NCBI GenBank assembly: GCA_964393825.1 | Contig: CAYMUY010000025.1 | Location: forward strand, 1 to 64,000 | Direction of reading: 5' to 3' | Source of the DNA: PFJX01 sp964393825 | GTDB taxonomy: Bacteria > Pseudomonadota > Gammaproteobacteria > Burkholderiales > Thiobacillaceae | Length of the DNA stretch: 64,000 bases | Shown: positions 36,424-44,353 of the stretch, piece by piece | Position numbering within the stretch: the stretch's first letter is position 1 | Layout: every line of letters starts with the position of its first letter | The notes under the pieces: generated by a model | Told to the model about the DNA's origin: nothing | Database searches by the model: none | What the model saw: only the letters and a program-made list of their open reading frames with translations | Made by a program: the position numbers and the translations under genes

Positions 36424-36456
36424 ACTGTACTAATCCCGATCTTTTTGGTCAACTAT
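36424..36456 (-). promoter_or_regulatory. isc operon promoter with overlapping IscR operator
   Basis: On the minus strand a TTGACC -35 (36447-36452) and TACAGT -10 (36424-36429) are 17 bases apart. A 25-base IscR type-1-like site covers 36432-36456. Its left half reads ATAGTTGACC and its right half has TCGGG, matching about 19 of 25 consensus positions. It overlaps the -35 and spacer, the expected geometry for repression. Confidence 0.78.
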
Positions 36457-36465
36457 TATGCAGCC

Positions 36466-37227
36466 TTAGTCGACTATTTTATTCAGGTAAGCGGGATCGA
36501 AATGATCGTCCGGCTTGCCACCTTCCTTGTCCACCCCGGCGCCGCCGCCTAGACGCTTCAGTTCGGCGACGATCCAGTCGATCCGCTGGTCGGTCATGGC
36601 GGAGTGGTCCACCAGGCCGTGGATAGCCTTCACCACCGGATCGTTCATGTCGCTGGACACCGCATAGGCCGAGAAGCCCAACTTCTTCGCCACCTCTTCG
36701 CGCGCCTTGTCCTGCTCCGCGTCGAGGATGCGCGCAGGGATACCGATGGCCGTTGCGCCCGGCGGCACATCCTTGACCACCACCGCATTTGATCCGACCT
36801 TGGCGCCGGCGCCGAGGGTGATGGGCCCGAGGATCTTGGCGCCGGCGCCAATGATCACGCCCGACACCAGCGTCGGATGCCGCTTGCCCTTGTTCCAGGA
36901 GGTCCCCCCCAGGGTGACGCCGTGATACAGCGTGCAGTCATCGCCCACTTCCGCCGTCTCGCCGATCACCACGCCCATGCCGTGGTCGATGAACACCCGC
37001 CTGCCGATGGTCGCGCCCGGATGGATCTCGATACCGGTGAACCAGCGCGCGAGCGAACTGGAAAAGCGCGCCAGCCACTTGAACCCGGCGTTCCAGAGCC
37101 CATGCGACAGGCGATGCCAGAGAATCGCATGCAGGCCGGGATAGGTGGTCAGCACCTCGAAAAAGGTGCGGGCCGCCGGGTCCCGGTCGAACACAACGCT
37201 GATGTCTTCCCGCAGGTGATTGAACAT
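36466..37227 (-). CDS. cysE: Serine O-acetyltransferase
   Basis: The 253-residue product has the left-handed beta-helix hexapeptide repeats of CysE (IHPGATIGRRVFIDHG, VGDDCTLYHGVTLGG, GAKILGPITLGAGAKVGSNAVV). An extended hydrophilic C-terminus ends LNKIVD. It acetylates serine to O-acetylserine for cysteine synthesis, the sulfur source for IscS. It directly precedes iscR on the same strand, an order common in betaproteobacteria. Its promoter also carries an IscR-like site. Confidence 0.94.
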   Translation of the reverse strand: MFNHLREDISVVFDRDPAARTFFEVLTTYPGLHAILWHRLSHGLWNAGFKWLARFSSSLARWFTGIEIHPGATIGRRVFIDHGMGVVIGETAEVGDDCTLYHGVTLGGTSWNKGKRHPTLVSGVIIGAGAKILGPITLGAGAKVGSNAVVVKDVPPGATAIGIPARILDAEQDKAREEVAKKLGFSAYAVSSDMNDPVVKAIHGLVDHSAMTDQRIDWIVAELKRLGGGAGVDKEGGKPDDHFDPAYLNKIVD

Positions 37228-37256
37228 GAAGCGATTCAGGACGAAAAAGTCTTGAA

Positions 37257-37289
37257 ATTATCCAATACCCGAGTAATCGAGTCAAACTT
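37257..37289 (-). promoter_or_regulatory. cysE promoter with IscR-like operator
   Basis: On the minus strand TTGACT (37280-37285) and GATAAT (37257-37262) are 17 bases apart, a strong sigma-70 pattern. The stretch 37265-37289 contains TTGACT...ACTCGGGTAT. Its right half GGGTAT fully matches the IscR consensus and its core resembles the iscR operator. Control of cysE by IscR is inferred from this similarity. Confidence 0.62.
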
Positions 37290-37315
37290 GGCGCCACAAG
37301 GAGGAAAAGCGTTCC

Positions 37316-37765
37316 TCAGAGCGCCGCCTTCGGCACGTATCGCCGCGCAGCCTGTTCGTCGGTGGCGCGCTGGTCGCGTTTTTCCTCGCGCTGGCGTTCC
37401 TGGCTCTGGTGGCGCACGGCCAGGGCTTCGTAGGCCTTGACCTTCTGGCGCAATTCCAGCCAGTTGTCATGGGCGCCCCGCCAATGCGCGATGGCCTGGG
37501 AAACTTCCTGTTCCTGATGGCGGATGGCGACGTCGAGTTTGCCCAGGAAGGCGTGGTAGTCGCGCAGGAGATGAATCTCGATGCCGCGCTCTCCGGCCTG
37601 GCCGGTCAGGCGCTGCTGGTATTCCTGTTTGTAGCCGCTCAGCTCGTCCTGTCGCCGCCGCGCTTCGTCCTCCTTGCGCTTGAGGATGCGCAACAGGCGC
37701 TCCGCCGCTTCCATGCGGTGCCGGGCATGATCCAGCAACGATTGCAGGGGGAAACGGCTGGCCAT
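37316..37765 (-). CDS. fliJ: Flagellar export coiled-coil protein FliJ, stand-alone
   Basis: The 149-residue product is a long charged coiled coil with family landmarks: FPLQSLLDHA at the N-terminus, a LRDYHAFLGKLDVAI centre, and a C-terminal RREEKRDQRATDEQAAR-like stretch. FliJ is a general chaperone/stalk of the flagellar export ATPase FliI. Here no fliI or other flagellar gene is adjacent: the neighbours are cysE and the Trm112 gene. The upstream gap is filled by an 81-bp intergenic repeat, which may mark a rearrangement. Confidence 0.82.
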   Translation of the reverse strand: MASRFPLQSLLDHARHRMEAAERLLRILKRKEDEARRRQDELSGYKQEYQQRLTGQAGERGIEIHLLRDYHAFLGKLDVAIRHQEQEVSQAIAHWRGAHDNWLELRQKVKAYEALAVRHQSQERQREEKRDQRATDEQAARRYVPKAAL

Positions 37766-37772
37766 GGCGATG

Positions 37773-37853
37773 TCAGTTCCGCGCGGCTGTTGCGAAGGGA
37801 CTGACTTCCCCCTCGGGAGGAACTGGGCAGAGCGAACCAGGGGGCCGTTTCAT
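37773..37853 (-). repeat. 81-bp intergenic repeat, copy B
   Basis: Same length as copy A at 31252-31332 and about 73% identical without gaps. It lies between the stop of the Trm112 gene (37855) and the start of fliJ (37765), the same stop-to-start placement as copy A. The CCCCCTCGGGAGG core is palindromic. Confidence 0.8.
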
Positions 37854-37854
37854 C

Positions 37855-38031
37855 TCAATCGATTTCCTCGGTCTCGGCCAGGCGTCGCGCCTCCGAGTCG
37901 AGCATGACCGGGATGCCATCGCGGATGGGGTAGGCGAGTCGATCGGCCTTGCAGATCAACTCGTCACCATGACGGACAAGTGGGCCTTTGCAGAGCGGAC
38001 AGACGAGGATTTCAAGCAGCTTTGGATCCAT
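37855..38031 (-). CDS. Trm112 family (UPF0434/YcaR-like) zinc-ribbon protein
   Basis: A 58-residue frame begins MDPKLLEILVCPLCKGPL and contains a CPLC knuckle, a later ELICKADRLAYPI and DGIPVML, all hallmarks of the UPF0434/Trm112 family. It overlaps the end of lpxK by 20 bases. Members bind zinc and often activate methyltransferases; in proteobacteria the gene usually lies between lpxK and kdsB. Here kdsB is missing and fliJ follows. Confidence 0.9.
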   Translation of the reverse strand: MDPKLLEILVCPLCKGPLVRHGDELICKADRLAYPIRDGIPVMLDSEARRLAETEEID

Positions 38032-39016
38032 GGCGGGCTTTCAGGGTGTGGTCGATAAGTGTTTTTAGTCCCGGCTCCAGTTCCGCGTCAACCGCGAGGT
38101 ACCAGGCATCGGGGGGGGCGAAGGCCGCGCACTTGACCGCGTCCTTCTCGGTCATCAGCACGGTGCCGCGGGGCATGTCCCGCTCGGTAAACGCGTGATG
38201 ATCGGGGAACGCGTGCTGTTCCGCGCGTACCCCGAGACGCTCCAGGTGGTCGAAAAAGCGTCGCGGGTGGCCGATGCCGGCCAGCGCATGCACCTGGCGC
38301 CCGGCAAACCCGGACGCATCCGCGGTGCGGGCAGGTTCCCGCAGGTTCCGGAAGGTGGCGCCGCGCAGGCGCATGGCGAAACTGGGCGGCAACAGGATGA
38401 AGTCGTCCGGGTTGCCGCCGTTGACCACGGCGGCATCCACCGTGGCGAGACGCCCGAGCGGCTCGCGCAGGGGGCCGGCGGGCAGCAGGCGGCCGTTGCC
38501 GAATCCGCGATCGCCATCGACCACGACGATCTCCATGTCTCGGGCCAGGGCGTAGTGCTGCAGGCCATCGTCGGCGACGAGGACATCCACTTCCGGGTGG
38601 TTGGCCAGCAATTGCCGCCCCGCCGCGACTCGCTCGCGCCCGATCCAGACCGGGCAAAGGCCGCGCCGCGCCAGCAGCAAGGGTTCGTCGCCGACCAGGG
38701 CGGGATCGCTGTCCGCCCTGACAGCCATGGGCACGCGGGCGCGGCCACCATAGCCGCGGCTGATGATGCCGGGGTGGTAACCGAGATCCCGCAGCCACTG
38801 CGCGATGCACAGGGTCAGCGGTGTCTTGCCGCTGCCGCCGACGCTGAGATTGCCGACCACGATGACCGGCACCGGCAGTCGCCGGGTCTTGAGCAGGCCA
38901 GCGCGGTAGGCCAGTCGCCGCAACGTGATCAGCAGCAGGAACAGCAGGTTCGCGGGCAGCAACAGGAAGCGGCAGCGGCAGTCGCCATACCAACAACGTT
39001 CCAGGAAAGCCTTCAC
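38012..39016 (-). CDS. lpxK: Tetraacyldisaccharide 4'-kinase
   Basis: The 334-residue product has an N-terminal membrane helix (FLLLPANLLFLLLITL), a P-loop GNLSVGGSGKTP near residue 55, ISRGYGG, and DDGLQHY near residue 150. These are the LpxK motifs for phosphorylating the lipid A disaccharide at the inner membrane. Its start overlaps the exbD stop as ATGA, so it is in one transcription unit with exbB-exbD. Confidence 0.95.
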   Translation of the reverse strand: MKAFLERCWYGDCRCRFLLLPANLLFLLLITLRRLAYRAGLLKTRRLPVPVIVVGNLSVGGSGKTPLTLCIAQWLRDLGYHPGIISRGYGGRARVPMAVRADSDPALVGDEPLLLARRGLCPVWIGRERVAAGRQLLANHPEVDVLVADDGLQHYALARDMEIVVVDGDRGFGNGRLLPAGPLREPLGRLATVDAAVVNGGNPDDFILLPPSFAMRLRGATFRNLREPARTADASGFAGRQVHALAGIGHPRRFFDHLERLGVRAEQHAFPDHHAFTERDMPRGTVLMTEKDAVKCAAFAPPDAWYLAVDAELEPGLKTLIDHTLKARHGSKAA

Positions 39017-39438
39017 TCCCGAGCCGAGCTTTGCGTCACAAAGGTCACTCGCGGATAACCCGCGATCCGTGCGGCTTCCATCACCCTCACCACGGACTGG
39101 TGGCTGGCATGGGCATCGGCGGAGATGACAATGACCGGATCGGCCTGTCCCTCGCCCGCGGCCGCTTTCAGCGCCTGCACCAGCGTCTCGACGCTGGCCA
39201 GGGCAAGACCATTGTTATTGACCGCGTAACTGCCGCGCTCATCGACACTCACGTTGATCTGCGTGGGCATTTCCTTGACGTTGTCACCCTGGGCCTGCGG
39301 CAGGTTGATCTGAAGTTCGGAAAAACGCGCGTAGGTGGTGGTGACCATGAGGAAGATCAGGATCACCAGCAGCACGTCGATCAGCGGAATCAGATTGATC
39401 TCCGGCTCGTCGCGGCGGCGGTCGCTACGGAAATTCAT
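39013..39438 (-). CDS. exbD: ExbD/TolR-type biopolymer transport protein
   Basis: The 141-residue product has a short cytoplasmic start, one membrane helix with the key Asp (EINLIPLIDVLLVILIFLM, Asp near residue 21) and a periplasmic domain. It converts proton motive force into work with ExbB. It overlaps exbB and lpxK by four bases each. Confidence 0.93.
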   Translation of the reverse strand: MNFRSDRRRDEPEINLIPLIDVLLVILIFLMVTTTYARFSELQINLPQAQGDNVKEMPTQINVSVDERGSYAVNNNGLALASVETLVQALKAAAGEGQADPVIVISADAHASHQSVVRVMEAARIAGYPRVTFVTQSSARE

Positions 39439-40040
39439 TTCCGTTCGCCGTGGACCAGTTCCACTAGCTTGACCGCCTGCTGTTCCATTTCCACCAGGAA
39501 GGCATCCACCCGACCGCGGAAGAACCGATAGAAGATCATGCTGGGGATGGCGACGATGAGACCGAAGGCGGTGTTGTACAGCGCCACCGAGATGCCGTGC
39601 GCCAGCACCGCCGGGTTGCCTCCGGTGGGCGATTGCGACCCGAAGATCTCGATCATGCCGACCACCGTGCCGAGCAGACCCAGCAGCGGCGCCACCGTGG
39701 CGATGGTGCCCAGGGTGGAGAGGTAGCGCTCCAGTTCATGGCCGACCGCGCGTCCGGCTTCCTCCAGCGACTCCTTCATCACCTCGCGACTGGCGTTGAT
39801 GTTCCGCACCCCGGCGGCGAGGATGCGGCCAAGCGCGGAGCTCTCGTTGAGAGCGCGCAGGACATCGGGATTGGCACCGTGGCGACGCAGATTGTCCACG
39901 GTCTGCTCGAGCAGGCCGTGAGGGGCGACCAGCGGCGCACGCAAGGCATAGAAGCGCTCGAAGATGATGGCCAGCGACAGGACGGATGCGATGATGAGCG
40001 GCCAGATGGGCCAGCCGGCGGCTTCGATGAGGGCTAACAC
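39435..40040 (-). CDS. exbB: ExbB/TolQ-type proton channel protein
   Basis: The 201-residue product has the MotA/TolQ/ExbB arrangement: a first helix (WPIWPLIIASVLSLAIIFE), a cytoplasmic loop, and two later helices with TVAPLLGLLGTVVGMIEIF and AFGLIVAIPSMIFYRFF. It forms the stator with ExbD. Linkage to lpxK is the common betaproteobacterial arrangement. It could serve TonB or a related outer-membrane system; no tonB is in the window. Confidence 0.92.
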   Translation of the reverse strand: MLALIEAAGWPIWPLIIASVLSLAIIFERFYALRAPLVAPHGLLEQTVDNLRRHGANPDVLRALNESSALGRILAAGVRNINASREVMKESLEEAGRAVGHELERYLSTLGTIATVAPLLGLLGTVVGMIEIFGSQSPTGGNPAVLAHGISVALYNTAFGLIVAIPSMIFYRFFRGRVDAFLVEMEQQAVKLVELVHGERK

Positions 40041-40105
40041 GGTAATCTGAACTCCCTAGGACGCGGGCTAATGTAGCCTGCAAGCCCCTCTCGGGCAAGC
40101 CGGCA

Positions 40106-40111
40106 TATAAT
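40106..40111 (+). promoter_or_regulatory. TATAAT -10 element upstream of pcnB
   Basis: A perfect TATAAT in the context GGCATATAATCGCGC lies 46 bases before the pcnB start. No convincing -35 is seen. The same 15-base context recurs before panD. Confidence 0.5.
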
Positions 40112-40157
40112 CGCGCGCTTTGCGACCCTGCAAATTTCTGTAAGGAACCCGGCGCCG

Positions 40158-41513
40158 ATGATCCGCCGCCTGATCAACAAGGTATTAGGAAAGAAAAGCG
40201 ATGCCGGACCGCGCATCCTGCCGCTCGACCAACATGGCATCCGGCGCGAGCAGATCCATGCCTGCGCGCTCAAGGTCACCGACACCCTGGCGCGGGAAGG
40301 CTTTACCGCTTTCGTGGTCGGCGGCGCGGTGCGCGACCTCCTGCTCGGGCGCGAGCCCAAGGATTTCGACGTCGCCACCAATGCCACGCCGGACGAGGTT
40401 CGCCGCCTGTTCCGCCGCTCGCGGGTCATCGGTCGCCGCTTCCAGATCGTGCATGTCTACTGCGGCCCCGACCTGATCGAGGTCACCACCTTCCGCGCCG
40501 CGACACCGCCGGCCGAAGACGAGGAGGAAGACGGCCGGGTCACCGCCGCCGATGGCATGCTGTTGCGCGACAACGTCTTCGGCACCCAGGAAGAAGATGC
40601 CGCGCGCCGCGACTTCACCGTCAACGCCCTCTATTACGACCCGGTGAAACAGGAAATCTGGGACGGCCACGGTGGCGTCGCCGATGCCCAGAAGAAGGTG
40701 CTGCGCATGATCGGCGACCCGGCCCAGCGCTTCCGCGAGGATCCGGTACGGATGCTGCGGGCGGCGCGCTTCGCGGCCAAGCTGGATTTCCACATCGACC
40801 CGGCGACCCGCGCCCCGATCGCGGATCTCGCCTCCATGCTGGCGCGCATCCCGGCTTCGCGCCTGTTCGACGAAATGATGAAGCTGCTGCTGTCCGGCCA
40901 CGCCGAACGTGGTGTCAGGCAGCTGCGCGCGGAGGGCCTGCACCATGGTGTGCTGCCGATGCTGGACGCCATCCTGGACGACCCGGCGCGGCAGAAATTC
41001 CTGCACCACGCCCTGCACGACACCGACCAGCGCATCCGCCAGGGTCATTCCGCCTCGCCCGCCTTCATGCTCGCCTGCCTGCTCTGGTTCGACATGCGCC
41101 GCGAGCTTGAACGCAATCGCGGCCAGGGCCAGCATGAGCAGTCCGCCCTCTATGAGGCGATGGACACGGTGCTGGAGCGGCAGCGGCGGGCGCTGGCCTT
41201 CCCGCGACGCTTCGACGGCATGATCAAGGAAATCTGGTCGTTGCAAAGCCGCTTCGAGCAGCGCAGCGGTGCCCGCCCGTTCCGCCTGCTCAGCCACCCG
41301 CGCCTGTCCGCCGGCCATGACTTCCTGCTGATCCGCGCGGAAAGCGGCGACGCCGACCAGGAACTGGCCGACTGGTGGGACCGTTTCATGGACGCCGACG
41401 AGGCCGAACGCTCGGACATGCTGCAACCCGCACAGGGTACCGATGCCAAACGCAAGCGCCGCAAGCGGCGCAAACCCTCGAACGCGGCGCCCAGTGAATC
41501 CGGACCCGACTGA
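40158..41513 (+). CDS. pcnB: Poly(A) polymerase I
   Basis: The 451-residue product has the class II nucleotidyltransferase signature: VVGGAVRDLLLG with Gly55-Gly56 and the metal-binding Asp69 and Asp71 in KDFDVATNA. RNA-binding segments follow (RDFTVNALYYD near residue 155, DPVRMLRAARFAAKL near 195). The basic C-terminus (KRKRRKRRK) is typical of PcnB rather than CCA-adding enzyme. It adds poly(A) tails that promote RNA decay. It is followed almost immediately by folK, as in many proteobacteria. Confidence 0.94.
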   Translation: MIRRLINKVLGKKSDAGPRILPLDQHGIRREQIHACALKVTDTLAREGFTAFVVGGAVRDLLLGREPKDFDVATNATPDEVRRLFRRSRVIGRRFQIVHVYCGPDLIEVTTFRAATPPAEDEEEDGRVTAADGMLLRDNVFGTQEEDAARRDFTVNALYYDPVKQEIWDGHGGVADAQKKVLRMIGDPAQRFREDPVRMLRAARFAAKLDFHIDPATRAPIADLASMLARIPASRLFDEMMKLLLSGHAERGVRQLRAEGLHHGVLPMLDAILDDPARQKFLHHALHDTDQRIRQGHSASPAFMLACLLWFDMRRELERNRGQGQHEQSALYEAMDTVLERQRRALAFPRRFDGMIKEIWSLQSRFEQRSGARPFRLLSHPRLSAGHDFLLIRAESGDADQELADWWDRFMDADEAERSDMLQPAQGTDAKRKRRKRRKPSNAAPSESGPD

Positions 41514-41514
41514 G

Positions 41515-42018
41515 ATGCGGGCGTTCATCGCGCTGGGCGCCAATCTCGGCGATCCGGCGGCACAGGTCGAGCAGGCTTTCGACGAGCTCGCGCGCCTGCC
41601 GGACTCGAACCTCCTCGCGCGCTCCGCCCTGTATCTCTCGAAGGCACAGGGGTACGTTGCGCAACCCGACTTCGTCAATGCCGTGGCGCTGCTGTCCACC
41701 CGCCTGGCACCGCGGGCGCTGCTCGCGGCGCTGCTGGACATCGAGGCCCGGCATGGTCGCCGCCGCGAATTCAAGAATGCGCCGCGCACGCTCGATCTCG
41801 ATCTCCTGCTCTACGACGGCCTGGTGCTGCACGAAACCGGACTGACCCTGCCGCATCCTCGCATGACCGAACGCGCTTTCGTCCTGCAACCCCTGTTCGA
41901 GATCGCCCCGGAGCAACGCATACCCGGCAAGGGCGGCGTGGCCGAGTGCCTCGCCGCCCTGCCGCCGGACGGCCCGGCGCCGCGGCCGCTGCCGCGAACC
42001 GATCTGGACGCCGCCTGA
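41515..42018 (+). CDS. folK: 2-amino-4-hydroxy-6-hydroxymethyldihydropteridine pyrophosphokinase
   Basis: The 167-residue product begins MRAFIALGANLGDP, the conserved HPPK start, and has RTLDLDLLLYDG and LPHPRMTERAFVL, which bind metal and pterin. It catalyses the pyrophosphokinase step of folate synthesis. The ATG at 41515, one base after the pcnB stop, was chosen because conservation starts there; a frame extension further upstream would overlap pcnB. Confidence 0.94.
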   Translation: MRAFIALGANLGDPAAQVEQAFDELARLPDSNLLARSALYLSKAQGYVAQPDFVNAVALLSTRLAPRALLAALLDIEARHGRRREFKNAPRTLDLDLLLYDGLVLHETGLTLPHPRMTERAFVLQPLFEIAPEQRIPGKGGVAECLAALPPDGPAPRPLPRTDLDAA

Positions 42019-42656
42019 TGCTCGGCCGCTTCCAGCATATCGTCGTCGAGGGACCGATCGGCGCCGGCAAGACCAGCCTGGCCCGCCGCCTGGCGGACCT
42101 GACCGGTTCGGAACTGATCCTGGAACAGGTCGACGAAAACCCGTTCCTGCCGCGTTTCTACGAAGATCGCAGGCGCTACGCCCTGCCGACGCAGCTGTTC
42201 TTCCTGGTTTCCCGCGTGGAGCAGGCGCGCGCGCTCGCCCAGGGAGACCTCTTCCGGGAGGCCAGCGTGGCCGACTTCATGCTGGAAAAGGACATGCTGT
42301 TCGCCCAGGCCACCCTGGACGAAGCCGAATTCGGCCTCTATCGGCAGCTCTATGAAGGTCTCAAGCCACAGGCCAGCGCGCCCGACCTGGTGATCTACCT
42401 GCAGGCCGCCCCCGCCACCCTGCTGGAACGCGCAAAAAAACGCGGGCGCCCCTACGAACGCCATCTCAGCGAAGCCTACCTGGCCGAACTGGCGCGCGCC
42501 TACAGCGAGTTCTTCTATCATTACGAAGCAACGCCGCTCCTGATCGTCAACAGCGAGCATCTCAACTTCGCCGAGCGCGACAGCGATTTCGACCTGCTGG
42601 TGGAACGCATCCGCGACATGCGCGGAGCGCGCGAATTCTTCAACCTCGGAGCCTAG
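42018..42656 (+). CDS. Deoxynucleoside kinase family protein
   Basis: The 212-residue product has a P-loop GPIGAGKT at residues 12-19, EQVDENPFLPRFY, RFFL-type helix LPTQLFFLVSR, DFMLEKD and a lid region with RAKKRGRPYER. This matches the dNK/dGK-dAK family (PF01712). Its ATG overlaps the folK stop as TGATG. A kinase at this site between folK and panB is a conserved betaproteobacterial feature. The nucleoside substrate cannot be read from sequence. Confidence 0.9.
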   Translation: MLGRFQHIVVEGPIGAGKTSLARRLADLTGSELILEQVDENPFLPRFYEDRRRYALPTQLFFLVSRVEQARALAQGDLFREASVADFMLEKDMLFAQATLDEAEFGLYRQLYEGLKPQASAPDLVIYLQAAPATLLERAKKRGRPYERHLSEAYLAELARAYSEFFYHYEATPLLIVNSEHLNFAERDSDFDLLVERIRDMRGAREFFNLGA

Positions 42657-42660
42657 AGCG

Positions 42661-43443
42661 ATGTATCTGCCGCAATTGATGGCCCGCGTCGAGAAGGGCG
42701 AGAAACTCGCCGCCCTCACCTGCTATGACGCCAGCTTCGCCCGCCTGCTCGCCGACAACGCGGTGGACATCCTGCTGGTCGGCGACTCCCTGGGCATGAC
42801 CGTGCAGGGCCACGGCACCACCCTGCCGGTGACCCTGGAGCAGATGGTCTACCACACCGAGGCGGTGGCGCGTGGCGCCGGCGGCCGCGCCTTCATCGTC
42901 AGCGATCTCCCCTTCGGCGCCTATCAGCAGAGTCCGCAACAAGCCTTCGCCAGCGCCGCCCGCCTGCTTGCCGCGGGCGCCAACATGGTCAAGCTGGAAG
43001 GAGGGGCAGTGATGGTCGAGAGTGTCGGCTTCCTGGTCGAACGCGGCATCCCGGTCTGCGCCCACCTCGGCCTGCTGCCGCAGTCGGTCAACACCACCGG
43101 CTACCGCGGCCAGGCCCGCGAGAGCGCCGCCGCCACCCGCCTGCTGCAGGACGCGGAAGCACTGCAAGCCGCCGGCGCCCAGATGCTCGTGCTCGAATCC
43201 ATCCCGAGCGTGCTCGCCGAGGAAGTCACCCAGCATCTCGCCCTTCCCACCATCGGCATCGGCGCCGGTCCGCATTGCAATGGCCAGGTCCTGGTGCTCA
43301 ACGACCTGCTCGGTCTCACCGAAAAACCACCGCGCTTCGCCAAGGATTTCATGGCGGGCGCCGGGAATCTCGCCAGCGCCATCCGCACCTATGTCGGCGC
43401 GGTGAAGGCCGGCGACTTTCCCGCTCCGGAACACGCTTTCTGA
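42661..43443 (+). CDS. panB: 3-methyl-2-oxobutanoate hydroxymethyltransferase
   Basis: The 260-residue product has LTCYDASFARLLADN, VGDSLGMTVQGH, VKLEGG and the C-terminal IGIGAGPHCNGQVLVLNDLLG, all PanB signatures around its Mg and substrate site. It makes ketopantoate, the first committed step of pantothenate synthesis. Its stop overlaps the panC start as TGATG. Confidence 0.96.
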   Translation: MYLPQLMARVEKGEKLAALTCYDASFARLLADNAVDILLVGDSLGMTVQGHGTTLPVTLEQMVYHTEAVARGAGGRAFIVSDLPFGAYQQSPQQAFASAARLLAAGANMVKLEGGAVMVESVGFLVERGIPVCAHLGLLPQSVNTTGYRGQARESAAATRLLQDAEALQAAGAQMLVLESIPSVLAEEVTQHLALPTIGIGAGPHCNGQVLVLNDLLGLTEKPPRFAKDFMAGAGNLASAIRTYVGAVKAGDFPAPEHAF

Positions 43444-44273
43444 TGCGTCTCATCCACACCGTCGACGCGTTGCGCGCCGCCCTCGAAGGCGAGCGGGAAA
43501 CCGCGCTCGTTCCGACCATGGGCAACCTGCACGCCGGACACATCGCCCTGGTGGAACGCGTGCGCGGCGACGCCGGGCCGGTGGTCGCCAGCATCTTCGT
43601 GAACCCGCTGCAGTTCGGCGCCGGCGAGGATTTCCAGCGCTACCCGCGCACCCTGGCGACCGACTGCGAACGACTCGAAGCCGCCGGTTGCGACATCGTG
43701 TTCGCGCCGGACGCGGCGGAAATGTACCCGGAAACGCAGACCTTCCATGTCCAGCCGCCGCTGGCGGACGAACTCTGCGGCGCCTTCCGCCCCGGGCATT
43801 TTTCCGGGGTCGCCACCGTGGTGCTGAAACTGTTCAACATGGTGCAACCCGCGACCGCCATCTTCGGCAAGAAGGACTACCAGCAGTTGTTCATCCTCAA
43901 GGGAATGGTTCGCCAGTTCAACCTGCCGATCCGCATTCTCGAAGCGGAAACCTCGCGCGCCGACGACGGCCTCGCGCTGTCCTCGCGCAACGGCTATCTC
44001 AGCGTCGCCGAGCGCGAAGAAGCACCGCGCCTGTATCGCCTGTTGCGGACGGCGGCGGCACGCATCGCCGGCGGTGAGCGCGATTTCCCGGCCATCGAAC
44101 AGGCAGCCTGTTCCGAACTCACGGCACAGGGCTGGCAGGTGGATTACGTTTCCATACGGGCCCGGAGCACGCTGCTCCCGCCCACGCCGGACTGCCACGA
44201 CCTGGTGATCCTGGCCGCTGCGCGCCTCGGCAGCACGCGGCTGATCGACAACATCGAGGCCACACGGGCCTGA
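43443..44273 (+). CDS. panC: Pantothenate synthetase
   Basis: The 276-residue product begins MRLIHTVDALRAAL and has PTMGNLHAGH (nucleotide-binding HIGH-type motif), SIFVNPLQFG, FGKKDYQQL and LSSRNGYLS. It joins pantoate and beta-alanine using ATP. The ATG at 43443 overlaps the panB stop; a longer upstream extension is only panB read out of frame. Confidence 0.96.
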   Translation: MRLIHTVDALRAALEGERETALVPTMGNLHAGHIALVERVRGDAGPVVASIFVNPLQFGAGEDFQRYPRTLATDCERLEAAGCDIVFAPDAAEMYPETQTFHVQPPLADELCGAFRPGHFSGVATVVLKLFNMVQPATAIFGKKDYQQLFILKGMVRQFNLPIRILEAETSRADDGLALSSRNGYLSVAEREEAPRLYRLLRTAAARIAGGERDFPAIEQAACSELTAQGWQVDYVSIRARSTLLPPTPDCHDLVILAAARLGSTRLIDNIEATRA

Positions 44274-44293
44274 AGCCGGCCTGGCCAGGGTTT

Positions 44294-44321
44294 TTTGTTG
44301 CAACGCAATATGGCATATAAT
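44294..44321 (+). promoter_or_regulatory. panD promoter
   Basis: A perfect TATAAT (44316-44321) in the context GGCATATAATCGCGC follows a T-rich -35 region (TTTGTT at 44294-44299, spacing 16). It lies 32 bases before the panD start, so panD can be transcribed separately from panB-panC. Confidence 0.6.
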
Positions 44322-44353
44322 CGCGCCCCGTTTGTCCTTCGCCCCTGCCTGCC

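Noticed and set aside
36467..36477. Second IscR half-site (ATAGTCGACTA on the minus strand)
   Set aside because: It matches the left half of the consensus well but lies in the last codons of cysE, lacks a right half, and is explained by coding for Ile-Val-Asp-stop.
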